Shown: positions 1 to 10,260, counted from the stretch's first letter. The stretch is DNA of 64,000 nt from Bacillus sp. es.036 (GCF_002563635.1 NZ_PDIZ01000001.1:2232001-2296000); one strand, 5' to 3'. The notes: generated from the sequence alone by a model not told the origin. Program-made: numbers and translations.

Positions 1-227
1 TGCTTTACAGTAGCAAGTGTTCCAATCTCATAAATATCCTTTACTTCAGGTGTTTCAATCTCTACCTCTTTTTGGGTAGATAGAAAAATCTTTTGATCAT
101 CCATCATGACCTTTTCAAGTGCTTGAACCGATTTATCCCGGCCTACATCGAGATGAAGAACCATTGAGGGATAAACAAGCAATCCTCTTAAAGGTAGCAA
201 TGGTAATGTTTTATGTTCATTTTTCAA
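1..227 (-). CDS. lonA: ATP-dependent protease LonA, N-terminal fragment
   Basis: The first 75 codons of the cytosolic Lon protease, running off the left edge of the window. The visible part is the start of the Lon substrate-binding domain: residues 8-22 read as the family opening LPLLPLRGLLVYPSM, followed by a V-G-R-D-K-S turn typical of LonA. The start is a TTG at 225-227, with GGAGG 8 nt upstream (236-240). An ATG a few bases further upstream lies in another frame and hits a stop after four codons, so it is not used. The gene sits downstream of lonB in the same direction, as in B. subtilis. Lon degrades misfolded and regulatory proteins using ATP. The AAA+ and protease domains are outside the window. 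Confidence 0.88.
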   Translation of the reverse strand, partial: MKNEHKTLPLLPLRGLLVYPSMVLHLDVGRDKSVQALEKVMMDDQKIFLSTQKEVEIETPEVKDIYEIGTLATVK

Positions 228-494
228 TCATGGCACCTCCAGACAACAAACTATAAAAACGTTATAAAAATTCGTTTTGATCCGAGCTTATACTATTGAT
301 AAGTTGTACTTCATTGTATCCTAAGTTTCTTCTACTTGTCTAATCATCCCTGCTTAAACTCTAAAAAAACTTACATCCATTAGAAAACTCACTTTGTAAA
401 AGTAGTAGCAAGTGCTTCCTAGAAATGAAAACCGTTTAGTCAATTCGATGTTCAACCGTTACATAGGAAACTGCATCAATCACTATTGCAAAAA

Positions 495-526
495 GAAAAA
501 CCCCGCCCGTTAACTTCCTGGCTGGG
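495..526 (-). terminator. Possible terminator after lonB
   Basis: A GC-rich stem with one mismatch (520-526 against 501-508), followed on the minus strand by GTTTTTC. It overlaps the lonB stop codon. The imperfect stem makes it weaker than the other terminators here. Confidence 0.45.
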
Positions 527-2177
527 ATTTTCCAATAACAATGGAAGGGAATTCTTGGGGTTTTCCAGTTTCAAACGCTGCATCAAACACTTCCGAGAGA
601 TGTGTAACGGCTACAACTTTAATACCTTTAATTATTTGCAACATTTCTTCATCGTTTTCTTTCGGAATAAGCGCTAGTTCAGCTCCGGCATCACGCGCAG
701 CCGTAACTTTTGCAAAAACACCGCCTACCGGCTTAACAAATCCATGAATACTAATTTCGCCCGTCATCGCAATTTTATTACTTACTGGAGTTCCTTTAAT
801 TGCTGAGTATATCCCTGTTGCAATGGCCACACCAGCTGATGGACCATCTACAGGCACTCCTCCAGGAAAATTAATATGTAACTGATAAGCGTCGACAGGA
901 ATGCCCATGGACTTTAATACAGTCATTACATTTTCTACGGAAGATTTGGCTAAACTTTTTCTTCGTATGGACTTTGATTGATTTCCGATGCTTTCTTCTT
1001 CTACTATTCCTGTAATGGTAACGGAACCTTCTTTATCTAATTTTCCTTTAACTGCCGTGACCTCAATCTCAAGTAACGCACCAGTATTAGGTCCATAAAC
1101 CGCTAGCCCGTTCACGACACCTACTGCCGGATAAAGCGGTACTTTTCTTTCAGGTCGAGGCGAAAGCCGACTCGCATGGACGACCCATTCCATGTCGGTA
1201 GCCGTTATCCTATCACGGTTTTCTGTAATGGCTAGTCCAGCTGCTATTTGCATTAAATTAACTGCTTCGCGCCCATTCCTTGCATATCGACTTACTCGTT
1301 CAATTCCATCTTCATCAAGAGTTAAATTTAGCTTTTTGGCTGCTCTGGTTGCAATTCGTGCGATTTCATCCTGGCTTAACTCACGAAAATATACTTCCAT
1401 ACATCTTGAACGAATAGCAGGAGGAATGTCGTCAGGTGTTCTTGTTGTAGCTCCGATCATCCTAAAATCTGCCGGTAGTCCGTTTTGAAAGATATCGTGT
1501 ATGTGATTCGGTATTGTTGTGTTTTCTTCATTATAATAAGCACTCTCAAGATACACTTTACGATCCTCAAGCACCTTCAATAACTTATTCATTTGGATCG
1601 AATGAAGCTCTCCTATTTCGTCAATAAAAAGAATACCGCCATGAGCATTCGTAACTGCTCCTTGCTTTGGCTGAGGGATACCCGCTTGTCCCATTGCTCC
1701 AGCACCTTGGTATATAGGATCATGAACAGAACCGATTAATGGATCCGCTATCCCTCTCTCATCAAACCTCGCCGTCGTTGCATCCAACTCTACAAAGACA
1801 GCAGACTGTTTAAAAGGCGTTCCCCGATTACGTTTCGCTTCTTCCAATACAAGTCTTGCTGCTGCCGTCTTTCCTACTCCAGGGGGGCCATAAATGATAA
1901 CGTGCTGTGGGTTTGGCCCGCAGATCGCCGCCCTTAACGTACGAATTCCTTCTTCCTGACCAACGATTTCTGAAAAGCCTGTAGGGCGAATACGCTCTGA
2001 TAACGGTTCGCTTAAAGAAATGCTTCTCAATCGACGTAAATGCTCCATTTCTTTTCGTGATTCTTTATCTATAGAAACCTTTTGAGTTCGCTGATTCCGA
2101 AGTAAATTCCAGAAATACAATCCTATGACAATCCCAAAAAACAATTGTATCGCTAGTGCTATCCCTGTCCAATTCAT
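510..2177 (-). CDS. lonB: ATP-dependent protease LonB (membrane-anchored Lon)
   Basis: Lon-family protease of 555 residues with an N-terminal membrane segment (about residues 4-24) in place of the large LonA substrate domain. In B. subtilis LonB localises to the forespore membrane. The AAA+ domain has Walker A GPPGVGKT (97-104) and Walker B GILFIDE (181-187), with sensor and arginine-finger sequences after it. The C-terminal protease domain shows the Ser-Lys dyad: Ser447 in GPSAGVA and Lys490 in FAKVTAARDAG. The start ATG is preceded by an AGGAGGTAGGAG region. It lies between clpX and lonA, as in B. subtilis, where lonB is transcribed during sporulation by sigma-F. I could not confirm a sigma-F promoter here. 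The family call is very secure and the sporulation role is by homology. Confidence 0.95.
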   Translation of the reverse strand: MNWTGIALAIQLFFGIVIGLYFWNLLRNQRTQKVSIDKESRKEMEHLRRLRSISLSEPLSERIRPTGFSEIVGQEEGIRTLRAAICGPNPQHVIIYGPPGVGKTAAARLVLEEAKRNRGTPFKQSAVFVELDATTARFDERGIADPLIGSVHDPIYQGAGAMGQAGIPQPKQGAVTNAHGGILFIDEIGELHSIQMNKLLKVLEDRKVYLESAYYNEENTTIPNHIHDIFQNGLPADFRMIGATTRTPDDIPPAIRSRCMEVYFRELSQDEIARIATRAAKKLNLTLDEDGIERVSRYARNGREAVNLMQIAAGLAITENRDRITATDMEWVVHASRLSPRPERKVPLYPAVGVVNGLAVYGPNTGALLEIEVTAVKGKLDKEGSVTITGIVEEESIGNQSKSIRRKSLAKSSVENVMTVLKSMGIPVDAYQLHINFPGGVPVDGPSAGVAIATGIYSAIKGTPVSNKIAMTGEISIHGFVKPVGGVFAKVTAARDAGAELALIPKENDEEMLQIIKGIKVVAVTHLSEVFDAAFETGKPQEFPSIVIGKSQPGS

Positions 2178-2337
2178 ACTCCTACCTCCTGATGATTGAT
2201 CAATAGCACTAGTATCTCCTCAGCATTGGTTCCATAAACCGGAAATCAACAAAATGACTAGCCGAAAGTTAGCATCCAATCCACTAAGTGTAAGACCGAG
2301 AAGGATATAGTGTTAGTTAGAGAGGAGCTATACATAC

Positions 2338-2371
2338 AAAAAACCAACCACACTTCAGTGGTTGGTTTTTA
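2338..2371 (-). terminator. Rho-independent terminator of clpX
   Basis: Perfect stem AACCAACCACT/AGTGGTTGGTT with a very short loop, followed by a long T-run on the minus strand, three bases after the clpX stop codon. Confidence 0.9.
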
Positions 2372-2373
2372 GA

Positions 2374-3648
2374 TTAAGCACTTTCTTTTGGCGATTTCTT
2401 GTCTTCATCGATGACTGAACCATCTTCAAGGATTAATTTAGGTGTCGTTTTTTCGCTTACTGTAGAAGCGGATAATACGCACTTTTTAATTTCATCACGT
2501 GAAGGAAGATCATACATGACATCAAGCATGATGCCCTCAATAATGGAACGAAGTCCACGCGCACCTGTTTTACGTTCAATTGCCTGTTTCGCAATTTCAA
2601 CAAGTGCATCATCTTCGAATTCAAGTTCAACATCATCAAGTTCAAGAAGCTTTTGATATTGTTTAACAAGCGCATTCTTAGGTTTAGTAAGAATTTCAAC
2701 AAGTGCTTCTTCATCAAGCGGCTCAAGGCTTCCAATAACAGGAAGGCGACCGATAAATTCAGGAATAAGTCCAAAGCGAAGTAAATCTTCTGGAAGAACT
2801 TTACCTAGATATTCACCCGGTTTAAGATCTTCTTGTTTCGCTTCACCACTAAATCCGATAATCTTCTTACCTAGACGACGCTTGATAATTTGCTCAATTC
2901 CGTCAAATGCCCCACCACAAATAAAGAGTATATTTGTTGTATCAATTTGAATAAATTCTTGATGCGGATGTTTTCGGCCACCCTGTGGAGGTACGCTAGC
3001 TGTTGTACCTTCAAGAATTTTAAGAAGTGCCTGTTGAACACCTTCACCAGAGACATCACGTGTGATCGACGGATTTTCCGACTTACGAGCTACCTTATCA
3101 ATTTCATCGATGTAGATAATTCCTTTTTCGGCCTTCTCCACATCGTAATCCGCAGCTTGGATTAGCTTAAGAAGAATGTTCTCAACATCCTCACCAACAT
3201 AACCAGCTTCTGTTAACGACGTAGCGTCTGCAATAGCAAAAGGTACGTTTAGAATTCTAGCAAGCGTTTGTGCAAGTAGTGTTTTACCACTACCGGTTGG
3301 TCCGATAAGAGCAATGTTACTTTTCGCCAACTCTACATCATCAGGTTTCGAAGATGCATTGATTCGCTTATAGTGATTGTAAACAGCTACTGATAATGAC
3401 TTTTTAGCCTTCTCTTGTCCAATGACATAGTCATCAAGAATCTGGCAAATTTCATGAGGTTTCGGTACTTCTTTGAAATCCACCTCTTCTTCAGTTCCAA
3501 GCTCTTCTTCAACGATTTCAGTGCAAAGTTCAATACACTCATCACAGATATAGACACCTGGTCCTGCAACTAACTTACGGACTTGATCCTGTGTTTTACC
3601 ACAGAAAGAACACTTAAGTTGTCCTTTTTCATCGTTAAATTTAAACAT
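2374..3648 (-). CDS. clpX: ClpX, ATP-dependent unfoldase of ClpXP
   Basis: AAA+ unfoldase that recognises, unfolds and threads substrates into the ClpP peptidase chamber. The 424 residues are the normal family length. The N-terminal zinc-binding domain has C13-C16 and C35-C38. Walker A GPTGSGKT is at 116-123 and Walker [10 protein letters not shown] follows, with the GYVGEDVE pore-loop region between them. The sequence [13 protein letters not shown] near the C terminus is the sensor-2 motif. Order tig-clpX-lonB-lonA matches B. subtilis. A 325-nt gap separates it from tig and holds a likely own promoter, so it is probably transcribed separately. No CtsR box or CIRCE element is visible upstream. 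Confidence 0.98.
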   Translation of the reverse strand: MFKFNDEKGQLKCSFCGKTQDQVRKLVAGPGVYICDECIELCTEIVEEELGTEEEVDFKEVPKPHEICQILDDYVIGQEKAKKSLSVAVYNHYKRINASSKPDDVELAKSNIALIGPTGSGKTLLAQTLARILNVPFAIADATSLTEAGYVGEDVENILLKLIQAADYDVEKAEKGIIYIDEIDKVARKSENPSITRDVSGEGVQQALLKILEGTTASVPPQGGRKHPHQEFIQIDTTNILFICGGAFDGIEQIIKRRLGKKIIGFSGEAKQEDLKPGEYLGKVLPEDLLRFGLIPEFIGRLPVIGSLEPLDEEALVEILTKPKNALVKQYQKLLELDDVELEFEDDALVEIAKQAIERKTGARGLRSIIEGIMLDVMYDLPSRDEIKKCVLSASTVSEKTTPKLILEDGSVIDEDKKSPKESA

Positions 3649-3798
3649 GAATTCACCCCTAACCTTTGATCTCGATGAAACCCGAGTAGGTCTATCTGGA
3701 AAAGGAACTCCGTCTGTTCATTTGAACTCCGATTACAAAAAGCAATCATAACGGTTATCCACCACTGGTTTCTCATCCTATTTATGTACTGAAATTGT

Positions 3799-3828
3799 AT
3801 CATATAACACAAAAGGATACGAAGTAAA
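3799..3828 (-). promoter_or_regulatory. Candidate sigma-A promoter of clpX
   Basis: TTTACT (3823-3828), 18-nt spacer and TATGAT (3799-3804) on the minus strand. The resulting leader would be about 140 nt. The rest of the 325-nt clpX-tig gap contains the tig terminator and nothing else I can recognise. Confidence 0.45.
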
Positions 3829-3912
3829 ACGACTCTTTATAGCTTATTATGTATCGAGTGATTGTCTTACTACTATGTTTAGCAACTTCGTGTCATTTCA
3901 TTACTACTTCTT

Positions 3913-3947
3913 TTTGTAAAAACAAGGCGCAATTAAGCGCCTTGTTC
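3913..3947 (-). terminator. Rho-independent terminator of tig
   Basis: Perfect stem AACAAGGCGC/GCGCCTTGTT with a 6-nt loop, followed by TTTTTAC on the minus strand. Confidence 0.9.
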
Positions 3948-3973
3948 AAAATAAGCCAGTCTATTAGCTTGAA

Positions 3974-5266
3974 TTATGCTTTTTTACTGTTATCTACAAG
4001 AACATCAATTGCTTTACGAATGCGTAGGTCACCTTTAAGTGCATCAGTGCCACCTTGCATCGTTAACATGGAACGAATTTGTTCTTCTTCCATGTTGTAC
4101 ATTGCAGCCATCTTAGAAAGTTCTTCGTTTACTTCTTCTTCAGAAACTTCCACGTTTTCAGCATCTGCAATCGCTTCAAGCGTTAAGTTTGTGCGTACGC
4201 GCTTTTCAGCGTCTTCTTGCATTTGTTCGCGAAGTGCTTTCTCATCTTGTCCAGAGAACTGGTAGTACATTTCAAGGTTCATACCTTGTTGCTGTAGACG
4301 CTGCTCAAATTCTTGAAGCATACGATCTACTTCTGCATCTACCATTGCAGATGGAAGATCAATTTCACTGTTTTCAGCAGCTTTTTCAATCAACGAGTCT
4401 TTCTTTTGAACGTCAGCATCTTCTGCTTTTTGTTTTTCAAGATTTTCTTTCGTTGTTTTCTTAAGCTCATCAAGCGTTTCAACTTCTTCATTTACGTCTT
4501 TAGCGAACTCATCATCAAGCTCTGGAAGCTCCTTACGCTTGATGTCATGAATCTTCACTTTAAAAGTAGCTTCTTGTCCAGCAAGATTTTCAGCATGGTA
4601 CTCTTCAGGGAAAGTTACTTTAACTTCCTTCTCAGCGCCAGCTTTCTCACCAATCAATTGCTCTTCAAAACCAGGGATGAAAGTGTTAGAGCCAACTTCT
4701 AATGAATAGTTATCGCCTTTTCCACCTTCAAATGGTTCTTCACCAAGGAAACCTTCGAAGTCGATTACAGCAGTATCGCCTTCTTTTAGCTCGCCATCTT
4801 CAACTACTACAAGTTCAGCTTGTTTTTCTTGAAGAGATTTAAGCTCTGCTTCTACTTCTTCATCTGTAACGTTTGTATCTTGTTCTTCAACTTCAAGACC
4901 TTTGTATTCGCCAAGTTTCACTTCAGGCTTAACGGTTACAGTTGCTTTAAAGATCAAGTTTTGACCTTTTTCCATTTGCTCAACGTCAACTTCAGGACGG
5001 TCAACTGGTTCGATACCAGATTCGTCAATTGCTTCTGAATAAGCTTTAGGAAGAATAATATCAAGAGCATCTTGATAAAGAGATTCTACACCAAAACGTT
5101 TTTCAAAAAGAGAACGTGGCATTTTTCCTTTACGGAATCCAGGAACGTTAACCTGTTTTACAACTTTTTTGAATGCTTCATCAAGCGCATTATTTACCTC
5201 AGCAGCGTCTACCTCAACAGTAAGGACGCCCTGGTTACCTTCAAGCTTTTCCCAATTTGCAGTCAT
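3974..5266 (-). CDS. tig: Trigger factor, ribosome-bound chaperone and prolyl isomerase
   Basis: Ribosome-associated chaperone that meets nascent chains at the exit tunnel. The 430 residues match the family. The N-terminal ribosome-binding domain carries the signature [19 protein letters not shown] (about 41-59), which docks on protein L23. The central FKBP-type isomerase domain runs from about 160 to 245 ([20 protein letters not shown] onward), and a helical, acidic C-terminal substrate cradle follows. GGAGGTAATGTGTAA precedes the ATG. It is flanked by ysoA and clpX, as in B. subtilis, and has its own promoter and terminator. Loss is usually tolerated because DnaK overlaps in function. Confidence 0.98.
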   Translation of the reverse strand: MTANWEKLEGNQGVLTVEVDAAEVNNALDEAFKKVVKQVNVPGFRKGKMPRSLFEKRFGVESLYQDALDIILPKAYSEAIDESGIEPVDRPEVDVEQMEKGQNLIFKATVTVKPEVKLGEYKGLEVEEQDTNVTDEEVEAELKSLQEKQAELVVVEDGELKEGDTAVIDFEGFLGEEPFEGGKGDNYSLEVGSNTFIPGFEEQLIGEKAGAEKEVKVTFPEEYHAENLAGQEATFKVKIHDIKRKELPELDDEFAKDVNEEVETLDELKKTTKENLEKQKAEDADVQKKDSLIEKAAENSEIDLPSAMVDAEVDRMLQEFEQRLQQQGMNLEMYYQFSGQDEKALREQMQEDAEKRVRTNLTLEAIADAENVEVSEEEVNEELSKMAAMYNMEEEQIRSMLTMQGGTDALKGDLRIRKAIDVLVDNSKKA

Positions 5267-5403
5267 TTACACATTACCTCCAACAATAAATATATTTCCA
5301 CTAATCGAGCGTTTAAAAAAGATGACGCCTTTTGGAGTATAAAAGCGTCTACTGTCTTTTAAACGGTCTCTTTTACTAGTAAATATGGGTTTGCAACTAT
5401 TGT

Positions 5404-5431
5404 ATTATAACATAGAACAGCGAGTTTTCAA
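5404..5431 (-). promoter_or_regulatory. Likely sigma-A promoter of tig
   Basis: TTGAAA (5426-5431), 16-nt spacer and TATAAT (5404-5409) on the minus strand, about 140 nt before the tig start. Confidence 0.65.
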
Positions 5432-5525
5432 CACATACGGCGTGAATGAAAACCGTTTAGCCATAGTACAGCTTAACGATAATGACGCGTTAGCGCAAGC
5501 AAAACCATTTCGTTTCCATGTATTA

Positions 5526-6554
5526 CTATTCGAATGGCCGATAAAAGGGTTGATTCTCAATATTCATGATTCGATTCGCAGCCACTTCGAACTCGGAAGG
5601 CTTTACTTCGTAAAACATACGTAGTTCTTCATTTGTTACGTCTTCACCATTCATTTCAGATGCAACCTTATGGACAGCAGCAGCCCACACTGAACTATTT
5701 GGAGGCTCTGCTTCAAATGGAGAGATGGCAAATAAATAGTGCCACCAAATTTGCATGCACATTTCAAATAGTGCTGGATTTCCCTGCTCGACAACATCAG
5801 AGAGCTTGGATTTCACACTTAAGGAGAAATCTTGTAAAAAGATATCCTGTAATGTAGCTGGATTCACCTTGATCTCTCTTCCAAACTTATGTACGACCAC
5901 TTCTTGATCCAATTCCTTTTCTCTCAATACTTGTAAAACAAGACTTTTAAGAAGAGGATCCTTGTTTGTTGCATTTAAATATGTAAGATATACGGGGAGA
6001 GACTTTTGTTCATCTACAGTGCTTAATTTTTGAATGGCTAACCACTGTTTTTCCGTCTTATCGCTCTCCAAATAATCAATGAGCTTGTCAACATCTTCCT
6101 CGTGACCAGCATCATAATCAGCCTCAGAATCAAGGTCATAATTCGTCATTTGTCTGCTAAAATGTAGCAACTGGTAGAGCGACTCCGCAATGTTAGACGG
6201 AAGTTGATTTTCTTGTAATACTGCTTCGATCATCGTAACTACTTTCTGATACTTTCCAAGCTGAACTAAAATTGATATGTATACTTGAAAAATGTCGTAA
6301 TAGTCCCCGATCCCCTGCTGCATCATTGTTTCACAGCGTTCAGACGCTTCACTCAAATTGCCCATCTCCACCAGGCTTAAAACCATTCCAAAATGCCCCT
6401 GTGGATGTTCCGGCTCAATTTCAAGTAGCTGACTAAAATGTTCATGCGCTTTTGTTATTTCTTTAGCTTTTAGTGCTGCCATTCCTTTTTCGACAAGCTT
6501 ACCTGCCACGTTTGGAAAATAAACTATTTTCCTTTCATCCTTTTCTTTATCCAT
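5526..6554 (-). CDS. ysoA: TPR-repeat protein, YsoA family
   Basis: A cytoplasmic protein of 342 residues with tetratricopeptide-type helices in its first half: a stretch around 20-60 (KAHEHFSQLLEIEPEHPQGH) and another around 60-95 show the A-G-Y/F-A-P spacing of TPR hairpins. The middle is acidic (about 140-160) and the C-terminal half is helical with no known motif. It lies upstream of tig in the same orientation, matching ysoA of B. subtilis. It probably acts as a protein-protein scaffold, but its function and partners are unknown. The family call rests on repeat pattern and gene position. Confidence 0.8.
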   Translation of the reverse strand: MDKEKDERKIVYFPNVAGKLVEKGMAALKAKEITKAHEHFSQLLEIEPEHPQGHFGMVLSLVEMGNLSEASERCETMMQQGIGDYYDIFQVYISILVQLGKYQKVVTMIEAVLQENQLPSNIAESLYQLLHFSRQMTNYDLDSEADYDAGHEEDVDKLIDYLESDKTEKQWLAIQKLSTVDEQKSLPVYLTYLNATNKDPLLKSLVLQVLREKELDQEVVVHKFGREIKVNPATLQDIFLQDFSLSVKSKLSDVVEQGNPALFEMCMQIWWHYLFAISPFEAEPPNSSVWAAAVHKVASEMNGEDVTNEELRMFYEVKPSEFEVAANRIMNIENQPFYRPFE

Positions 6555-6798
6555 GACGTAATCGCTCCACTCTCTTATATTCTCTATTAAAAGAGTTTAC
6601 AGCAGGAAAGGCGCAGCTACGATTAGATATCAGTTTATCAGTATCCACCTGTAAACTCAAGCTGAAGCACGCTACCGGAATCTGAAATCCTTTTATCTGT
6701 TTATTCATGATTGCTGTAAAAGCTCATTAGCAACATCAGATATACAAAAAAAAGCCATTCTATCACAAAGGATAAATGCCTTTAAAGAAAACATATAA

Positions 6799-6875
6799 TG
6801 GTGTCCCAGGCAGGATTCGAACCTGCGACCCACAGCTTAGAAGGCTGTTGCTCTATCCTGCTGAGCTACTGGGAC
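6799..6875 (-). tRNA. tRNA-Arg (anticodon TCT)
   Basis: A complete 77-nt cloverleaf on the minus strand. The acceptor stem is GTCCCAG/CTGGGAC, the T-loop is GTTCGAATC, and the anticodon arm ACAGC-CTTCTAA-GCTGT has a TCT anticodon reading AGA. The discriminator is A and CCA is encoded at 6799-6801. It stands alone in a 437-nt gap between ysoA and ysnB. Nothing else recognisable is in that gap apart from the ysnB terminator. Confidence 0.97.
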
Positions 6876-6956
6876 ATTGTTAGTATAAAACGATTCAGTT
6901 TCTAGCGACATGTATTAATATATCGGATTACATTAGTAAAGTCAATAGGAAACAAT

Positions 6957-6989
6957 AGAAAAAAACACAGCATGCGCTGTGTTTTTTTC
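6957..6989 (-). terminator. Rho-independent terminator of the rph-rdgB-ysnB operon
   Basis: Perfect palindrome AACACAGCATGCGCTGTGTT (six-base loop at most), followed by T-rich sequence on both strands, immediately after ysnB. It sits between ysnB and the tRNA gene. Confidence 0.85.
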
Positions 6990-6991
6990 TA

Positions 6992-7507
6992 TTATGAAAG
7001 AGTAAACGTTGAGGAAATTTCCTCAATCACTTTTCCATTTTCATCATGGTATGTGACTTCAATTGCATCACTCGTCCACTCCACAATAGCGTAAGTTTGA
7101 ATAGCGGGTTTTCTCGGAAGTTTCACGCTGCCTGGATTAAGGAAAAGCGTACCTTCTTCGAATACTGTTAACACTTCATGCGAATGACCAAAGCAAACTA
7201 AATCTGCCTGGGCTTCTTTTGCTTTATAGTGCAATTTCATTAAGGTCATCTTTACATTATACAAGTGGCCGTGCGTAGCGAAAATAGTTTTATTTCCCAC
7301 CGTTTGCACTAACTCATCTGGATAGCGGTCATCAAAGTCACAATTCCCTCTGACTCTTACATGGAACGGAAGCATCTCCTCTGCATCATAATCAAATTCA
7401 GAGTCTCCACAGTGGATCATACATTCCACTTCGTGCTTATGTCGTTCTACCAGATGGTGTAATTCTTCATTAGAGCTATGATTATCACTTACAACTAGTA
7501 CTTTCAC
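6992..7507 (-). CDS. ysnB: YfcE/MJ0936-type metallophosphoesterase (YsnB)
   Basis: A small (171 residues) calcineurin-like phosphoesterase. All metal-ligand motifs are present: D8 and H10 in VSDNH, D35 in HCGDSEFD, N55 in VRGNCD, H79 in ATHGH, and H108/H110 in FGHSH. The family hydrolyses phosphodiesters such as bis-pNPP in vitro with Mn2+, but the natural substrate is unknown. It follows rdgB by 19 nt and is the last gene of rph-rdgB-ysnB, an order conserved in Bacillus. Catalytic class is secure and physiological role is not. Confidence 0.9.
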   Translation of the reverse strand: MKVLVVSDNHSSNEELHHLVERHKHEVECMIHCGDSEFDYDAEEMLPFHVRVRGNCDFDDRYPDELVQTVGNKTIFATHGHLYNVKMTLMKLHYKAKEAQADLVCFGHSHEVLTVFEEGTLFLNPGSVKLPRKPAIQTYAIVEWTSDAIEVTYHDENGKVIEEISSTFTLS

Positions 7508-7526
7508 ATCACGCCACCTCTTTTCA

Positions 7527-8120
7527 TTAAAATAATTCCTTAAATACCTCTTCTAAACGATCGAGTGCTTGTCCCCTATGAGAAATCGCATTTTTCTCTT
7601 CAGGAGAAAGTTCAGCCATCGTTTTATCATAGGAAGGAACGTAGAAAATCGGGTCATATCCAAAACCATAGCTTCCAGAACGTTCAAACGTAATCATGCC
7701 ACTGCACGTCCCCGAGAAAATTTCTGTGTTTTGACCCGGTATCGCTACTGCGAGGACACAATGAAAGGAGGCGTTTCGCTGTTCTTTAGGAACATCTTTC
7801 ATTTCCATTAATACTTTATCAATGTTTGCCTCATCATCTTTTTCAGGTCCTGAATAACGAGCAGAATACACGCCTGGGTCTCCATCAAGCGCATCGATAA
7901 CAAGCCCTGAGTCATCAGCAATAACAGGCTGGTTTGTTAGCTTCATGATTGCTTCCGCTTTTAACACTGCATTTTCAGCGAATGTACTGCCTGTTTCAGC
8001 TACATCCGGAGAGTTTTCAATGTCAAGTAAAGAAAGAACACTCAGCTCATCAGATTCAAACCTCCGCTTAAATTCTTTTACTTTGCCTTCATTTTGCGTC
8101 GCAATAAGCAGTTTACGCAT
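7527..8120 (-). CDS. rdgB: dITP/XTP pyrophosphatase (house-cleaning, HAM1 family)
   Basis: Hydrolyses non-canonical purine nucleotides (dITP, XTP) to monophosphates so they are not built into DNA or RNA. The 197-residue protein starts with the family's [11 protein letters not shown] substrate-binding motif (8-18). It also has [24 protein letters not shown] (about 68-91) with the catalytic aspartate, GFGYDPIF, and SHRGQAL near the C terminus. Its start overlaps the end of rph by 8 nt, which suggests translational coupling. It corresponds to ysnA of B. subtilis. Confidence 0.96.
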   Translation of the reverse strand: MRKLLIATQNEGKVKEFKRRFESDELSVLSLLDIENSPDVAETGSTFAENAVLKAEAIMKLTNQPVIADDSGLVIDALDGDPGVYSARYSGPEKDDEANIDKVLMEMKDVPKEQRNASFHCVLAVAIPGQNTEIFSGTCSGMITFERSGSYGFGYDPIFYVPSYDKTMAELSPEEKNAISHRGQALDRLEEVFKELF

Positions 8121-8871
8121 CTGCTGCTGATGCCTCCTTTATCTTAGTCGCAAAGTCTCCGATTACTTCAGCTTGTGTGTTAATTAATTCTTCCACACCA
8201 GTTTTTCCAAGTGCAAGCATTTCATTAAGTTGGTTCATATTAAACGTTGCTTCTTCACCTGTACCCTGAAGTTCAACAAATTCTCCGCTTCCTGTCATAA
8301 CAATATTCATGTCTACTTGAGCAGAAGCATCTTCTTTGTAGCATAAATCTAATAAAGCTGAACCATTACGGTCAATGCCAACAGAAGTAGCTGCAAGGAA
8401 GTTCGTTAATGGCATTTTCTTAATTTGCTTCCGATCCATTGCTTTTTCTACGGCAATTGCAAGAGCCACAAATGCTCCTGTAATGGAGGCTGTACGTGTT
8501 CCACCATCGGCTTGAATCACATCACAATCAATCCATATCGTGCGCTCACCAAGCGCTTCAAGATTTACCACGGTTCGCAGCGCCCTTCCGATTAACCGCT
8601 GAATTTCCATCGTACGACCAGCCACTTTCCCTTTACTTGATTCTCTTATATTTCTCTGCTCAGTCGCACGCGGTAACATGGCATATTCAGCAGCAATCCA
8701 CCCTTTGCCCTGTCCACGCATAAATGGAGGAACTCGATCTTCAATTGAGGCAGAGCAAATTACTTTTGTCTCGCCTACTGTAATTAAAACTGAACCCTCT
8801 GGATGTTTTATATAATCTCTTTCAATATGTACTTCTCTTAACTCATTTTTTTGACGCCCGTCAACTCTCAT
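8113..8871 (-). CDS. rph: RNase PH, tRNA 3'-end exoribonuclease
   Basis: Phosphorolytic 3'-to-5' exoribonuclease that trims tRNA precursors, using phosphate and releasing nucleoside diphosphates. The 252 residues are close to the usual length. The motif [15 protein letters not shown] (about 123-137) contributes the phosphate-binding site, [13 protein letters not shown] is near the start, and LDLCYKEDA-x-VDMN (about 184-198) matches the family. A strong AGGAGGACGAG ribosome site precedes the ATG. It is the first gene of rph-rdgB-ysnB. Confidence 0.97.
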   Translation of the reverse strand: MRVDGRQKNELREVHIERDYIKHPEGSVLITVGETKVICSASIEDRVPPFMRGQGKGWIAAEYAMLPRATEQRNIRESSKGKVAGRTMEIQRLIGRALRTVVNLEALGERTIWIDCDVIQADGGTRTASITGAFVALAIAVEKAMDRKQIKKMPLTNFLAATSVGIDRNGSALLDLCYKEDASAQVDMNIVMTGSGEFVELQGTGEEATFNMNQLNEMLALGKTGVEELINTQAEVIGDFATKIKEASAADA

Positions 8872-8945
8872 ACTCGTCCTCCTATTAGCAAATCTTCCCT
8901 TTTCTCATCAACGATCATGTAGTCATTTACCTCTCTTAATAAACA

Positions 8946-8973
8946 TGAAAAGAGGCAGTATCCCTGCCTCTAC
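8946..8973 (-). terminator. Rho-independent terminator of gerM
   Basis: Stem AGAGGCAG/CTGCCTCT with a short loop, followed by TTTTCATG on the minus strand, about 20 nt after gerM. Confidence 0.8.
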
Positions 8974-8991
8974 ATCCTATCATATTCTATT

Positions 8992-10077
8992 TTAAAAACC
9001 CACTTTGTTAACGTCCTCCGGTCTTGAAACCGGCTCAGATAGTGCGTTTCCAGCTTCATCAATCACTTCAGAATGGCCATCTACGGTTATTGCCACTTCT
9101 TTAATGTCTGCTTGTTCAGTTAACGATAAAACAAGACTATTTAACATATCTTGCTGGAGCACCATTTCTTCAGATCCTGTTAAAATCGCCTCATTGAAAT
9201 CAAGTGTTAACAAACCATCCTCTTCATTAGCACCCAATAACTTAATATCTTTAGAAAACTGACTAAATAATCCAGATTGCACAGGTGGCCCTTCCATTAA
9301 ACCTTTCAATACTCCCCTTACATCATCAGAAACGCCTTCCATCCGCTTCGTTACTGGTACATAATAGGAGTAGTCTTCATTTTGAGCCATGAAGTAGACT
9401 GTAATGTCTTCACTATTGGAAACATCCACAACATTGCCCATCTCATGATTTATACCATTTGCTCTGCTAACATTTTCTCCAATCGGCGTGCCATTAACGG
9501 GCATTTCTGTTTGATCATAACCGTTGATTTGAATCTTCACGTTCTCTACACCATCAAATTGGGTAAGAGTCCATGTAACTGCTTCAAGAATTTGCTTCTC
9601 ATTTTCAGCAGCATAGTCTTTAAACTCATTTGAAAAATCGACTACTAACGTTTTATCCACCTGGTCAATTCCTTGAACAACCGTACCTGCAGGTAACACT
9701 GCTTTAAACCCGTTAGGTAGCATTTCGGTTACTGGACCGTCCACCACGAGATATTCAAGCGCCTGTTTTGCAGCGCTTTCCACTGCAGGGAGCTGAAAAC
9801 TTTGAGGCACTACCATCCCATTTGCATCAAGTAGATAAAGCTGACGAGTCGTCATTTCAGTCACTTCTTCAGAAGGTTCTTCACCAGTTGCTTCTTCTAC
9901 CTCTCCTTCCTTAGTTGCGCCAGTTTCATTATCCTCCATCTGCTCCCCTTCATTAACATAATCGACCTTTGGAGGATCAATTTCCTTAAGTGACTTTTCA
10001 AAACCAAATCCACAGCCAGATATCGTTAGTATACATGAAAGCAACAATAGCGCGAATCCAATCCCGCGTAAACGCAT
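8992..10077 (-). CDS. gerM: GerM, sporulation/germination lipoprotein with two GerMN domains
   Basis: Needed in Bacillus for spore formation and germination. It sits on the outer face of the membrane and helps place the SpoIIIA-IIQ complex. I start it at 10075-10077, where GGGGAGGG lies 6 nt upstream, rather than at an ATG 11 codons earlier without a good ribosome site. The 361-residue product has a lipoprotein signal ending in LTISGC (Cys22), an acidic low-complexity linker, then two GerMN domains: about 85-205 and 220-345. The repeats share V-D-F/L-D-F-N core strands and alternate around the element VENVKIQINGY/IKEVAITVDGH. Between racE and rph, as in B. subtilis. Confidence 0.93.
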   Translation of the reverse strand: MRLRGIGFALLLLSCILTISGCGFGFEKSLKEIDPPKVDYVNEGEQMEDNETGATKEGEVEEATGEEPSEEVTEMTTRQLYLLDANGMVVPQSFQLPAVESAAKQALEYLVVDGPVTEMLPNGFKAVLPAGTVVQGIDQVDKTLVVDFSNEFKDYAAENEKQILEAVTWTLTQFDGVENVKIQINGYDQTEMPVNGTPIGENVSRANGINHEMGNVVDVSNSEDITVYFMAQNEDYSYYVPVTKRMEGVSDDVRGVLKGLMEGPPVQSGLFSQFSKDIKLLGANEEDGLLTLDFNEAILTGSEEMVLQQDMLNSLVLSLTEQADIKEVAITVDGHSEVIDEAGNALSEPVSRPEDVNKVGF

Positions 10078-10260
10078 AGCTATCCCTCCCCGGATGGTTT
10101 GTACTACCATTTATACGAGTTATATTTCAATTTATACCTGACTGTTGATAATAAGTTGTGTATCCATTCTGAAAGGTAAAAGAATGAATGATTCGGATGT
10201 TCGTTATGAAGCTTAGTGATCAGTGATGTTTTATTAAAGAGCGTCATCCTAATTTTCTAT

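Noticed and set aside
228-330. Heat-shock operator (CIRCE or CtsR) in front of lonA
   Set aside because: No matching inverted repeat or direct heptad repeat is present.
3849-4265. Plus-strand ORF of 138 codons opposite the end of tig
   Set aside because: It lies antisense to a certain gene, has no ribosome site and a Ser-rich composition that mirrors the acidic codons of tig.
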